DNA from: Lepidodermella squamata
Taxonomy: Eukaryota; Gastrotricha
Assembly: GCA_047495785.1 (NCBI GenBank)
Contig: JBLDXI010000010.1
Location: 496,001-560,000 of the forward strand
DNA length: 64,000 bases
Direction: 5' to 3'
The position numbers and the translations under genes are program-made. Below, in pieces: positions 12,143 through 25,092 of the stretch. How positions within the stretch are numbered: position 1 is the stretch's first letter; the number at the start of each line of letters is the position of its first letter. A model generated the notes under the pieces. It had not been told where the DNA came from. It saw only the letters and a list, made by a program, of their open reading frames with translations, and searched no databases.

Positions 12143-12982
12143 ATCCGATGTGTGCAAATTTAAAACGATAATCATTTGTATTGCATTCTTTTTCATCAAT
12201 TCATTTTTTGTTACGCCCTTTGATGAAAGCGCCGAGAGATTCTATTGCTGCCGCAAAATTTATATTCTATCCGAAAATCGGAGCTATTTGGAATTTTTAG
12301 AGCTCACTTCTTACTGTACCACTCGTGGAAAACAAAGAAAGTATACGCACAATTTTGTATTTATATGCTGAATAAATTAAGCGTTATATCATTGAAGTTG
12401 CCCAAAAAATCAGAAGCCGTAACAAGACTTGATAAAGTTTTTTACTTGGTACATATTCGCAGTAGAGCTTTGCCAAAAAGAGAACGCTGGACAACGTCTA
12501 GAGTAAACTGGCTCTTGAGGATTGAGGATGGCGTAGGCGAAAAAGGTTCGCATGTGAACTCTATGGTTTTAATTTCCATTGTGTTGCTGGCCGCTGGTGT
12601 AGTGCGCCTTTGTAAGGCACGGGTAGCCCACTCAGAGCACACGACATTTTACGTTAATCGCAAGCTGAGTTAAGGCTTCATCATGTTATGATACTTGATG
12701 TTTATAATAATAACAATGTTCACGAAGCAATTTTACATACGAAAACCGTCGTGAGCTTGTGTTAAGGGAAAAATTCTCCACACTATTGTTATCACGCGAG
12801 AAGTTTGAAATCTAACGACCAAAAACATCTCAGTGTTAGAGCCATTATTAACAATTAACAACTAATAGCTGGCACAGTTCGTTGGCTATATACTATTTAC
12901 GGAAAAACATTAGATAACTATTTCCAGTGTAGATCTCGTGAAGCGACTTTATTTCTAATGGTATGATTCAGCAATAGTCAAC
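12143..12982. other. Intergenic spacer
   Basis: AT-rich. An AATAAA at about 12363 may be the polyadenylation signal of the DH-domain gene. Open frames at 12150-12371 and 12245-12673 have no domain and no good splice context. Confidence 0.45.
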
Positions 12983-15738
12983 ATGGCATCGAAAGTCTCA
13001 AACCGGCAATATGCTTTCAAGCTTTGTCCCGTGCTTTGGGTCCTCATCTCAATCAATTTCTTACTCATGGCTCGAGTTGAAAGCAATTTGAGCGATATCT
13101 TTGTGAAAAACTGCGATGGACCTGATATTTGCTGCGAAATCAGTCAAACTCAGCCTCTTTTCTTCCTTCTGACCCCACAACTACCAATGGACTTTCTTGC
13201 GAAGTTCATAAATGGAACCCAAGCTTTGTCCTTCAGTCCAGGATCAAAAGTCTACTCATTCGCAAGCGGCGGAGCCAACTTCAATTTTCAACTTCTTTTC
13301 GGTCGGAACATCGACTCGAAGCTAGCTGACGTTACCTTCGAAATTGCAGTTAAAAATTCAGCCTCCAGCAAACGTGCGAAAAGCTCATGCAGATTGTCTT
13401 GCCACCCTTCGATAAATCGAGTTATATGCGACGTACCGGATATCCGCGGCATTTGGCCAAAAGAGCTTACGGTGGATAAGACTACGGAACATCTCCTCGC
13501 AGTTCCATTCGATAGCCAAGGAAACTGTGGCGTCGGGTATGGCGACATTCCTGTATCTCTATGCTACGAGATAAGAATCAACGAAGATCGAGTGATTTTC
13601 CTGGCTACCGAGGCTCAACGAACTGACCTGCCCAAACTTCTGCGAGGCGTCGTTCCTCAGGAGATTATGGATAGGATTCTCAACTCTTTAAAGCCTATTA
13701 ATATCGACCAAGCGATTGTGTTTTTGCCCGACCCGATTGTTACAAGCGCGGCTAGAGTTGGCCAGAATTTGACTGTCATCAAAGGTTTGGGTCTCAGCAG
13801 CGACTCATCATTGGACACACGCTTCAACGTTCAGCTATCGGTGAGTGGGATCTCGGGGTATGTTAACTGCGACCCCTTAGATCCTCTAGACCCGGTCTAC
13901 CTTAAATACTACGAAAATCGGAACGACGCCTTTGAGGATAAGGAAATCCTCTGCATGTTCTGGGAAAAAGAGTTCAACAGCATGGCTGAACGCGGTAGAT
14001 CACTTGCATTCAACAACACTATTATCCGAATAAACGTCACTGTAACTGCTGGATTCTGGAAGGGTAATGCCACATTCCTCCACAAACTCGCCCCCTTGCC
14101 ACCCACGACTCCTTTGTCGCAAATCATTGTTCCCGCAGTTTTAGTGCCGGTTGGAACAATCGTTATCGCAATTATCATATTGACAGTTTGCCTCTGCATT
14201 CTTGCGAAGGGAACTTCGCCCGGTGTTAAAGACTTTGCGTCCAAGGTTAGGACAAAGTGCCCAATATCAAGCATGTAAGTCGAAACTACCATAATCGTTC
14301 TTTTTTAATTTTGATCTTTGTAACCTATCAGATGCCTTGGTCTTTCAAAGCCAGCCAGTGATATGCAAATGTCGCCAGTTTTTTCTCTCGACATTTTCCC
14401 GCCACATGTCGTAGCCACAATTCAAAGTCGCCGGATAAATTCTTCGGCGTTGCGAATTACTGGTGATATAGGCACTGGCCACTTCGGAAGTGTGAAGCGT
14501 GGAATTCTAACAGATCAAAGCAGTAGCCGCCGTTCGGAAAAGCCTGTCGCCGTTAAATTCATTCAAAGTAGGTTAGAAATAATTTTAGAGCTGTATGTGA
14601 CCGAGTTTTATTCCAGATTGCACTGATCAGAATCAGATGAAAGAGTTTTTCCAAGAGGCGATTCACATGTTTTCATTCGAGCACGTCAATGTTTTAGGGG
14701 CTTATGGCATTGTTTACGGTAACAACGAAGCCCCAGCTCTCGTTTTGCCCCTTATGGATGTTGGAGACCTTCGAAGATTCGTTCAAATCGCCCCGAATCA
14801 AGTCACGGATATGCTTATAGTGGATTTTGCGAAGCAAATTGCTGAAGGAATGGCGTACCTCGTAGCAAAAGGATTCGTTCATCGCGACCTAGCAGCGAGA
14901 AATTGCTTGTGAGTTATACCCATTTTATGTGGAATTAAACAAGAGTATGTAAAATCGTTCTCTGATAGGATCAACAAGCATCGAATGGTGAAAATCGCAG
15001 ATTTTGGCTTATCTCGACTGGCAACAAGCACAGACTACGACTACGTTCCAACGTATCCTGTTCAAATGCTACGTCGTCCAATGCCTATTAGGTGGATGGC
15101 ACCTGAGTGTATAGAAAACGGAATTTTTAGCGAGAAAACTGATGTCGTAAGTTTGACTCAATAAACTGCTGGACACATATCATTATATTCATCTTTCAGT
15201 GGTCTTTCGGAGTGCTGCTTTGGGAAATGGCATCAAAAGGATTGCGACCCTATACAAATCTCGAAACTCCCGTTGAAATAATTCGCCACGTTTGCGTCAC
15301 TAAACAGCTGCTACCCCAACTTCCGATGATTTCTGAAACGATGTATTCTTTGATGATCCGCTGCTGGAATCAGCAGGCCTCTTTGAGGCCAAAATTCACC
15401 GATATCGTAACAATCACCAAATTTCTTCTCAATGAACCTGACAGTCCTTTGTTCAACATTTCGGATGTACCGCGATCGGTGAGCTCAACAAACCGTGTTG
15501 CTATTATTTTATCTTATACTCTCGTTCTTTTCAGTCCGTAACAAGCGCGGAAGTGGAGGTATTCAACAACTTCCGCGATGCTCTAACTGTTGTGGCGGAG
15601 AGGGCCAACGAAACGGGCGATTCTAGCGGCAGCGCGCCGCAGCATGCGCCGATACCTAGTAGGCGAACAAGTGACGCCTCTCAGCAGGGTGTCGAGCGGT
15701 ACAGTGTAACTTCCACTGTTCAGCAACCGCCAGCATAA
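12983..15738 (+). CDS. Met-like receptor tyrosine kinase 1, Sema-less
   Basis: Six coding exons: 12983-14274, 14332-14567, 14617-14908, 14969-15146, 15200-15478, 15535-15738; 826 residues. Signal peptide (about residues 1-35), then an ectodomain shared with the other cluster members: an aromatic-x-x-SGG motif (YSFASGG), cysteine pairs, CDVPDI, LCYEI, and FLPDPIVTSAARVGQNLTV, which resembles the start of an IPT/TIG fold. A transmembrane helix (about 22 residues, IIVPAVLVPVG...) follows near residue 385. The kinase domain is complete: GTGHFGSVKRG loop, VAVKF lysine, HRDLAARN catalytic loop, DFGLSR, PIRWMAPE and WSFGVLLWE. LPLMDVGDLRRFV and the AARN-type loop are closest to the Met/Ron family. 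No Sema or PSI domain is present. The tail of about 70 residues is short and Ser/Gln-rich. It probably signals from the plasma membrane; the ligand is unknown. Confidence 0.88.
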
Positions 15739-16469
15739 TTTGTGATCTAATTGATTTAGCTTTTACTTATTTTCATTGCTAAAGAAAGATAAAAGAAATA
15801 TGGCGAATTGGTCTTACTGTCTTACTAGCATGGCTAACAAAAAGAAGCAGTATTAAACGAATGCATTTGATTGATTCGGCAGGCGTCAGTGAATCCAGTG
15901 AATCATCAAATGAGCCGGTGTACACCTATGTGTAACTGTTTTGAACAATGAAAATCCTGGCACAAATTCAGAGGTTAATTAGGAAATGCTCCTTTTTCGG
16001 ATCTATTGCCTATTATAAGCTTGAAGTGTCTGCGTTCGTTGGGGGCATCGTTCTACTAAATTGCTCATTTGCTTATCATCAGGAAACTGCCGTGTCTCTT
16101 TCCTTAGCATGTAGTAAGTATACGGCAATATCAACTGTTAGAAAAATATACGTCATGAACGTCTGAGGTCGCATGCTTTCATACAGGATCAGCGTGCTGC
16201 CGCCTTACAATGTGGCAGCTTGAACGTTCTGCCACACACACCTGCGCAGAAAAAAGCATGCAATTACTATAGCTCAATGTGAAAAACTAACGAAAACAAA
16301 GGTAAAGCATCTTGGTTTAACATTCCCACTTATTATTATTGTCAAAAGGCTCAGTATTATACAGTGAAAGCAAACAAATTTCGTCTCTGACATCTCTATA
16401 TGGTGGCGTTACAACAATTTATAGGCAACAGTTAGCTCTGGCTTTGTATATCAAATCCGGGGTATTAAC
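15739..16469. other. Spacer between receptor kinases 1 and 2
   Basis: No gene recognised. Presumably the 3' end of receptor kinase 1 and the promoter of kinase 2. A GCTGCC...GGCAGC inverted pair lies around 16198-16223. Confidence 0.45.
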
Positions 16470-19467
16470 ATGGCAATAACCACCGGATTGCCACTAATTA
16501 CCTTCATCTGCTTATCGAACTTAAATGTGATACTAACGGCCGCAAATGATCGACCGACGACGCCGAACGTCGAGTCTTTGCGCAAAAACTGGGCGTATAG
16601 GAGCGGTGGTACTGAGCTTGTAGCTGTCTTCACCCGACGCAGCGCTTTTCATCTCATCAACAATACGATGCCCGAGGTGAAGTTAGTCCTGCACTACGTG
16701 AGCGGCTCAAGTAGCTCGAACCTATTGGAAAATGCTGAAACTGGCGGCGATGGCATAGTAAACGGTACAGATGTGGATGAGTCTCTTGATGACAGTGTAG
16801 CTACGCCTCAACCTGAAACTTCCATTTCTCCTAGCACGAAAACTGAAACTGTTGAAGCACCCTGTCGGCAGCTTACCGGATTAAACCGTTTACCGGAATA
16901 CGCATGCGTTGTGCCAAATATTTCCGAATTTTTCCCGAATTTTACTGCTGCAGATAGGAACAACATCGGGAAGGTGCTACTTGCGCTGCCACTTCAGATT
17001 GATAGTTGTGATAACCCGCAAACCGCAGGACTTTGCTTCGGAATTTATGTGAACGGGCAATTAGCGGGATTACGAAAAGTTCAGCGAAAGCTCCCTAGCT
17101 CTCACGAAGCAACTATGCGGCGAAGAATGTTTTCAATAATCTACAACCCTGATCCTGTGGTTACATCCATCAGCCTCCTTCATCCCAACAATTTACTTAC
17201 AGTCTACGGATCGGGATTCGATTGGGAAAGCGATCCCATTATCTTTCAACCGGAGTTCCAGTTCTTTGCAAACATCCCGTCTCGAAATGAGTCGTTTCAG
17301 ATCTTGTGCAATGTAACCTACAAAAACTCGAACGACAACGGTGTCACATGTGTCCATGATAAGATGACCTTATTCCCGTACACTATGAGGGGAGAAAACA
17401 TTCAAATAACGGTACGAAGTTACAACTGAAATTATTTTTCGAAATTATTACTCTTCATTTCAACGGGTTACACAGATCAAAATGGGCGACTGGTCATCGA
17501 CACAGCTATTGGATGTCGAAATGAAAAAACCGCCGATGCCCCCACCCATGCCCCCACCGCCATTCATTGTTCCACCCTTCAGAGGAGAGTGGGATAGAAA
17601 TTGGGGTGACAGACCTGGCCCCGATCGCAGGGGTCCGCCAAGAGATATGGGACCTGGCCCCGATCCAAGAGGTCCGCCGAGAGACTTTGATGAAGGAAAG
17701 AGGAAGGTATGTATTTCCGGTGTAAGATGTGCTCTTTTCCTATCAATTCCTATCAATCTTCCCATAGGAATTCGAGCGAATATTCATGAACGAATCAAGA
17801 TTGTTCAAACCACCAGATATGGACCGAAATATAACATATCCACCAGAGCGGTTCGGAAAAGGACCCTCCCCCGAATACCTGGTCAAAATCATCGTCCCAA
17901 TAAGTACCGTGCTGCTGGCTGTTTTGGCGGGCATCGCACTCTTATTTTGCTTGAAGCGGACTCCGCTACGAAAGACCAAGTTTTTCCGAACAATTTTCCC
18001 ACCAAAAGCGGTTACGCACAAGTAATATTTCCGTGACACAAAGCTTCATGCATAATTTCTCGTTTTCTCCTACTACTAGATTGGATCACATCATTGAGAA
18101 AGAGATGCATAAATTTTCGCTGGAGCTTCTACCACCTGACATGCTAGAAACTCTTAAACAACACCAAATCGATAAAACAAGGTTAATGGTCAGTGGGAAC
18201 GATCTTGGCGAGGGCTTCTTTGGCATCGTCAAATCTGCAATCATGTACCCGCCGCGATCAGCTAAAGCTCCCCTTTCGGCCACGCTATCCAACCCGGAAC
18301 GTAAGGTTCCCCATCGTCGCTCTAACGAGGACAACCTACCCCAAAAAGTGGCGATTAAATCAATCCAAAGTAAGAAACTTACTAAATCCTTGTTTGTTAG
18401 CAACTCATTCGAAATGCTTTTCAGGATATGAGAACCTTGAAAGGATGAAGGAGTTCTTTGAAGAGGCTATCATAATGTTCTCGTTCAATCATATCAACGT
18501 TCTCTCTGCTATTGGATTCGTTGATGACGTCGATGGTTTCCCCGGCATAGTTTTACCTTATATGGACGGAGGAAATCTACATCAGTTCGTCAAGACAAGC
18601 GATCGTTTCGATGACGCTATGCTGTACGACTTTGCCCACCAAATCGCCAAGGGAATGACGTATCTATCTAATCTGAAACTTGTACACAGAGATTTAGCCG
18701 CTCGCAACTGCCTGTAAGTTAACATTGGTTCATTAACCTTTATATGCTGTCATCTTGTTCGCTAAAGGCTTAACAAGAAACTTATCGTAAAAGTTTCCGA
18801 TTTCGGTCTAACCCGGCACTCTCAGACCGTGAACTACGACTACGGCCTACCCCAGTACGAAGTTGTCAGCCAGCACCGCCCACTGCCCATAAGATGGCTA
18901 GCACCTGAGTGTTTGGAAACGGGGCGATTCAGTGAGAAATCTGACGTCTGGTCGTTTGGAGTCCTGCTTTGGGAATTAGCCACAAAGGGCGCCAGACCTT
19001 ACGGCGATTTCGACTCTGCTCGAGTCGTCTCGTTCGTCCGCTTCGACAACGGCCGGCTATCTAAAACTGCCGATATGTCAAGCGATCTTTACGACGTAAT
19101 GCAGCAATGCTGGCGAACTCATTCATCAGAGCGACCTTCCTTCACCGACCTTGTCGAAACCTTCCGTTTCATGTTAGAGGAAGTAGGCCACGTGGAAGAC
19201 TATTGCGATCCTGCTCTTAGCTACATCTCCGATAACGGGCGTATGGCTCTGGAGAAAACAAGCTCTTTGGACAGCCAAGTTGCCTCCCTTCGAAGTATGA
19301 GTACCAATGTCACCATGATCCCTATAATGGATACAGCTGATAGTGGGTACCTTGAGGTCATCCGGAGCGACAGTATGAGCTCGGGCAGTAATTCGTCATC
19401 TTTCAAATTGAAGCCGATACCGGTGGAATCAGGCAATAATCCAATGTTTTCTCATGAAGAGGCATAA
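16470..19467 (+). CDS. Met-like receptor tyrosine kinase 2, Sema-less
   Basis: Six coding exons: 16470-17411, 17476-17706, 17768-18021, 18080-18369, 18425-18713, 18768-19467; 901 residues. Signal peptide, then the shared ectodomain: WAYRSGGTEL, CVVPNISEFFP, LCFGI, IIYNPDPVVTSISLL and LLTVYGSGFD, the last two reading like an IPT strand pair as in Met. Exon 2 encodes an unusual membrane-proximal stalk, very rich in Pro/Gly/Arg, with a PMPPPMPPPPF run and a tandem PGPD-x-RGPPRD repeat. One transmembrane helix (IIVPISTVLLAVLAG...) follows in exon 3. The kinase is intact: LGEGFFGIVKS loop, VAIKSI lysine, HRDLAARN, SDFGLTR, IRWLAPE, SDVWSFG. The tail contains SGYLEVI, which resembles a Met-type docking tyrosine. 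Same strand and similar kinase intron positions as kinase 1, so they are tandem duplicates. Confidence 0.9.
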
Positions 19468-20339
19468 AAATTAATATCTCGTTTTTTATATATTACGGCT
19501 CTTTCGTAGTTAACTTATAGATTTTTATTTTACCGGTGAAATTGTCATTAAAATGGATGTTGAAATTTGTTGGTTTTTTTCAGAATATCTTTTCGCGGAA
19601 CTTAATTTACCTGATGCGGAGCCAAATTCGACTGTAGCGTAACCAAATTTTAGATTAGCAGAAGGTCGATTTCCGAACATTTCTATGATTTTAGAGCAAT
19701 GTAGGAATTCTATAGTGAAGAATGCGTCCATACACAGAATTTTACGCTGAATCTAGCCATGATATATTTTAAATTACACTGATCAATCATGACATTCTTG
19801 AAATTTTCGAAAAGTGGTTTTAGGCCCATTGAAAATTCCTAAATTTGGTTCCGCTGCAAAGACCCGTTTTTTTCTTGAAAAATGAACTGCCAAAAAACGA
19901 CATGGTATACCGTGACGTATAAAAATGCTGCTGTCTCCCGCGTTACGAGGTTAATTCTGTAATAAAAAAAGGAATATTCCAGGCGAAAAAACATCCACAC
20001 ATGCGCTTTATTTCATTATATTTATAACGGTTATTACACATTAAAAAGCAGTTAGGCATCGTAATAAGGCGGCTACTAGAGTAATTATAATTATTCGATA
20101 TAAATAAAATGCAGAGATAATATAAGCAAAAAAATCGAATAGTGAAGATGACGCTAAAAGAACCGGAATTTTCCTTAAGCAAAATTTGGAAATCAAACCG
20201 AAAGTCCGATTTTATCGCAAAAGCTTTGAAATTTGTGAAATTGGATTTTTTTTGTAAAAATCGAACAAAAAAGCACACGCGGGTTATAATTACTATCAAA
20301 AAATTTGCAAAAGAAGAGCGATACAAAAAAGCGAGTTTT
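19468..20339. other. Convergent 3' spacer
   Basis: Lies between the ends of receptor kinase 2 (plus) and anillin (minus). AT-rich, with no gene seen. Open frames on both strands are low-complexity Phe/Ile/Lys-rich and are not called. Confidence 0.5.
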
Positions 20340-23300
20340 TCACGACTGGTCAGAATCCGACCCAGACGAGCCGATGGCCAGGGTTGAATTCGACACACCC
20401 GAGCCTGGGGTTGTCGAATTTTTACCGATCAGACCCCACAAACTGATAGCAGACAGCGCTCGGTTGATGGCCGACTGCCACTCGTAAAAGTCCTGCTTCG
20501 TATCGGCGGCGAACCACAGGCTGGGGTTGTGCGTTGCCTGGTCGTAACTCGACGTGACCGAGCTAGAGGAGGACGCGCCCGACCCAGCCGCTGCGTTCGC
20601 GTTGAGGAGCAGTTCCAGGGTCCACGGCCTCGCGCAGTTGTAGGGCGACACCTGTTTCGCCTCGGAGCAGGTCGGCGCGACGTTGTGCAGGTCGAAGCAG
20701 GGCAGCGGCGGGCTGGGGTTCGCCGGGTCCGCGTCCGGTTCCGAGTAGAAGAAAATTTCAGTAGTCCTGAGGTGCGCCCAGCGGCGGTGCCAGGCCGGCA
20801 GGGAGGCGCCGGTTGAATTTGTGAATAGGGTCAGGAAACCGCTGTGTTCAATCGGGGCGGAGAGGGCGCAACGGGCGCGGAACTTGACCGACGGCATGAG
20901 CGGCCATTTCATGGGCATGCGGGGCAGCGAGACGGAGGCGAGGCCGCGCGGGCTGGTCGCGGCCTGGCGGATGATTTCGCGCGTGATTGCGGCCGTGTCG
21001 ACGCAGTAGAAGGCGGAGCCGAGGCAGGGCGCGGCCTGGGTGCTGCTCGGGATGGCGTGGTGCGGCGGCGACGTCGGGTGGTGTGAGCCTAGAATATGGG
21101 TTAAGGCATCGCCCAAAATAGGTACCTTTAGGGATTTAATGGCGGCTAAGCAACTGAGATCCGCACCTGTTTTCTTGTGCTTCGACAACGTGTCGTAAGC
21201 GGCTGGCACGTCGCGCGGCAGCGTCTGAAAAAATTACATAAAAATAAATTAAAATAAATGTCTTCAACAGCAATCGAGCGTTCATTCACAAGCAACAAGA
21301 AAGAAAAATTAGTAATATCTAAATGTTAGATGTTAGATTTCTACAATTATTCAAGCCCGTTAGTCGATTTTCACGCGATGTTAATTTCAAGCAGAAGATA
21401 GAGCGTAGCATTATAAAATTATAATTGTTTTCAACGTCGCTGAGTTCAGCGGACCATTTCTGGCGGACCACACTAATCACCCCTAATATCCTAACCACGG
21501 ATACCATCGAAGTGTGCCACTTGAGTGCCAATTGTAGCAAGGTGTGGCGCATCTATTGAGACTAATAATGACCGAAAATTGCATTCCATCTTAACAAGGG
21601 GCTGATTTAAATTTAAATTTCAAGAATTTGTCGAAAATTTTAACAGAAAAAATGCATGAGCATAATTAATAAATTATTCGGAGAATCGGTATAGAATGCA
21701 AATTCTCGTAAATTTCCAAAGATATTATGTCAAGTCTTCATCATTTCAAAGCTCATTCTCTGAATTTTTCAAGGCGGCTGATGCTGTGTGATTAAATTCC
21801 ATCTTTGAAAGAAAAGGGATCTGAGACAAAAGAAACACTTCCCTTAATCTAGAACCATAATATCTCCCTATTTCGAACCCTGATAACCTTTTCAATTCAG
21901 CTACCCTAACACGTCATTTTCAGAGAGGAAAATAAATTTAGGGGTCTAGCTCTAAATTTGAAGCTACAGCACTAGATTTTCCCCAAAATACGGATTTTCG
22001 AGTTTTACAACAACTTGGAATTTCTTATTATCAAGCCGAACGATAGACCTATTACACACATTTAGCGCTAGTCGGTCATATTACGAGTTATAATTCAGCC
22101 TGAAGTGCCGATATCAATTCTTATCCAAAACGGTTGATTGATTTGAAAAATCAATCAACCGTTTTGGATAAGAAAATCTACCCGAAATTGAATTTTTCAA
22201 CTAGACTATTTCAAAAGCTCGTCTGCCTGATCTGCCTGATTTTTCAATTACTGTGAATTTGACTCATATTTTGATCCTGTTCGCCGCAAAATCACGAAAA
22301 TGTTAGTAGGATGCATATTGATCTTACCAATCCGTAAATTGAGATCTTCATGTTGAGCTCATTGTCGCGATTTTCTCCCTCACCGCCGCCCATCGCCCGC
22401 ACATCGGAGAATTGCAGCATATTAGGGAATTGGATGCAGCCATCGCGCGCCTCGTCCGTTCCGATGCACACCGTATGCAAAACAGTCGGCCCGTGGCGCA
22501 GCAAAATTATGAAGTAGTAAATCTCTCCAGAATCGCCTAAAGATTATTTTCAAAAAAATTAATTAAAAATTTTGAAGTGATCAGGATTTTCGCGTAAATT
22601 ACCAGCGTTGATTTGCCGCATTCTGAATTCGTGTTTCAGCTGCAACTGAATGTCGGAGATGGTAACAGTTACCGGCGGGATGGCATTTTCCGATTTCTCA
22701 ACAATTGTGGCACGACGAGTTCCAACTCGCTTGATTTCGGAATGAATCGCCTGAAAAAAGGAAAACAAATTAGGAGATAATTTACAATTTTCGTAAATTA
22801 AATGAAATCATGAGATCTCGACGCAAAGAAAAATCAGAGAAATTCGGATTCATTTAACATTTTAAAAACAGAGTGTCCACAAGTCTCGCGACCATTTTAC
22901 AATTTTGATACGTTCAGCATGAAATTTATCAATTTTTCCATCATTTTTCTATCAGGAGCATCTCCAATCCTTTGCCCGCTATTTCAAAATTCGCAGAAAT
23001 TACAAATTTACCCGTGAATACCCGATGGTAACTGATTTGGTAATTTTCGGTATTTTAACCGGATTGACCAAATTTCTCCGAACTTATCAGTTTCCAGTCA
23101 GAAAAAAAATTGCAATGCATTATTTTCCCAGATTAATTGAAAGGAAACTGGATTTCTATCAAATTATTCCTCCAGAATTTAAAGAATCAACGGGGCTAAA
23201 ATCCCTTTAGATTGTTTCTAAGAGGTAAATTTCGATATTTCTAAATTTTGTAGATAATATAAAACAAATGGAGACCTTCCGACGCTCGTTTGCAACAAGT

Positions 23301-25092
23301 AGAACGCGATAAAATTCAGCCTCGGCGAGTGATCCAACCGTAGAACTGGTCGAGCTGCTACTCGAATGCGGCTCCACTTTCGTAGCCCCACCGAAAAAGT
23401 GGCCAATACCAAGTTTCGACTTCTTCTTCGCCGACGCTAAATGCTCCTGGCGCCTGGCCTGGCACTCTAACAGCGCCTTCATCGTTTGCTGGATAACATT
23501 GTCCTGAACAACAAGCTGCCGTTTCAACTCCCGTTCACGCTCCTCCTGCCACGACTCCTTTTTCGCACTGCTTTTCCTCGACGTCAAATTAGGCTGTTGA
23601 TCAGTTTGAGTTTGCTCACTGATCGTCTCCTCAGATTCGTCCTCTTCATCCTCAGAGCTAGCGAAAGACAGCGAATCAATCGCATCGCCTTCATCCGCCT
23701 CGCTATTATCACCATTCCGGCGTGAATTGTTGCGATTAACCGCAGCGTGGATGTCTTCCATCGAATTCCAGGCCGAAGTTGAGTCGGTACTAACCGCGTC
23801 CGAGTAATAATTCGTCGCCCCAAACGACCGGCCTCGAGGAGGCGGCGGCGGGGCGGCGTTAATAGGCGCAACTTCATCCTCCTCCTCGTCATCTTCCTCA
23901 CTGATTTCCTGATCCTCCTGCTGGATAATCGCCTCAACTTGTTGCCTAGCTTTCGAGACCAGCTCGTTAATATCATCCTCATCCTCGTCACTCCCCGCCT
24001 CTGAGCTAGATGAATCGTAATTTTTGCTCGGCGAGGGTCGGGTTATTCCAGATCGGCTGATTCCACTAGGTGGTAATCGGTTCGTATCAGGAATTAAGGC
24101 GGCTCGAGAAACGCCCAAGGCCGGTTCAGCTCGGACAGTTAACGGGCTGAGTTGAACAGCAGCAACGCCGCTGCTTTCCATCTGAAATCCCAAGGCCTCG
24201 AGCTTGCCTTCGAAACTCAACCGCATGTCTTTGATATTCGACCCTGAGCGATTGTGACCGTAGTTTTGCTGATGGTGGAGGATGACGGTAGGTGCGGCGT
24301 GGAGAGGCGGCGGAACAGGCGGTGGGATTTCGCTTTCTGAAGTCGAAGGAGCTGTTTGATAATCCCCCGTGCTAGACGAGCTGTCGTCATTTGACGCCGG
24401 CGAGTAAGACCTGATATTAGCCGCTCTTTTCGCGATTTGAGTTGTAAGAGGAGAGCCCTAAACGTCAGAACTGTCATTACATGAATTCAAAGATATCAAG
24501 AGTACTTACGCTCCTACTTCTCCTTTTATTTGAAGATGGAGTGGACCGAGCTTGAGCTGCTTCTTCTCGACATCGCTGCTCCCACAAGGCTGCGACTTTA
24601 GATACGGGGCGACTGGCTATCGCTGCAGCAGCGCATTCATCTGGCAGTGGTTGGTTATTTGCGTGAGGCATAGCCGGTGTGTTGGCAGGTGCTCTAGGGA
24701 AGTTAGAAGCTGGCGTACCTGATCAAAAAAAGATAAAATCTGCGAAATCTTGAACAATTTAGTCTTACGATTGACTGAAGATAACACTGATTTTGATGGC
24801 ATCTGATTATTGGACTGGGGTGTTTTGGAGGGTATTCTTGGCAAAGCGCTCGCTGATTTGGGCGGCGATTGCTTCTGGCTGTTGATCATATTGGCTGCAT
24901 TTGATACAGAAATTCCGCTAGATGACTTTGACGCGGATGAGCTTGTGTCCTCTACTTCCACCTGCTGGTAGTGCTTGGCAAGTTCGGCTAACCTCTGCTT
25001 CAAGCCACTGCCATTTTCTAAAGAAAACGGATGTTTTAGTATAAACTCAGCGATCTTAAAAGCCACAAACCTTTTGTAGAAATATTATCCAT
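20340..25092 (-). CDS. ANLN: Anillin-like cytokinesis scaffold
   Basis: Seven coding exons on the minus strand: 25092-25071, 25017-24769, 24718-24510, 24457-23276, 22750-22603, 22536-22328, 21224-20340; phases close to 967 residues. The N-terminal two thirds is Ser/Pro/acidic low-complexity sequence with a proline run (IPPPVPPP) and a Lys/Glu-rich helix (QEERERELKRQL). Exons 4-6 encode the anillin-homology region: helix ending in AEFYRVLLVANERR, continuing AIHSEIKRVGTRRA, then a C2-like part (GEIYYFIILLRHGPTV). The last exon carries a PH domain (about residues 790-945): HSGFLTLFTN, LPAWHRRWAHLR, LWFAADTKQDFYEWQSAIN. Anillin links actin, myosin II, RhoA and septins at the cleavage furrow. One donor (AAG/GTCTCC, end of exon 4) is weak but is the only one that keeps the frame. 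The 1.1-kb last intron contains a perfect hairpin. Confidence 0.9.
22118..22174. repeat. Perfect 27-bp inverted repeat in anillin intron
   Basis: Arms 22118-22144 and 22148-22174 are exact reverse complements, separated by GAA. The core of the arm is CCAAAACGGTTGATTG. The element lies in the last intron of the anillin gene. The loop is too short for a typical microRNA precursor; a solo foldback transposon relic is the simplest reading. Confidence 0.85.

Noticed and set aside
20529-21086. Arg/Gly-rich plus-strand frames
   Set aside because: Antisense shadows of the GC-rich anillin PH-domain exon.
22118-22174. microRNA precursor
   Set aside because: A 27-bp perfect stem with a 3-base loop lacks the usual 60-80 base imperfect hairpin and terminal loop.
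23584-23991. 135-codon Arg-rich minus-strand frame
   Set aside because: Alternative frame of the acidic low-complexity anillin exon 4.
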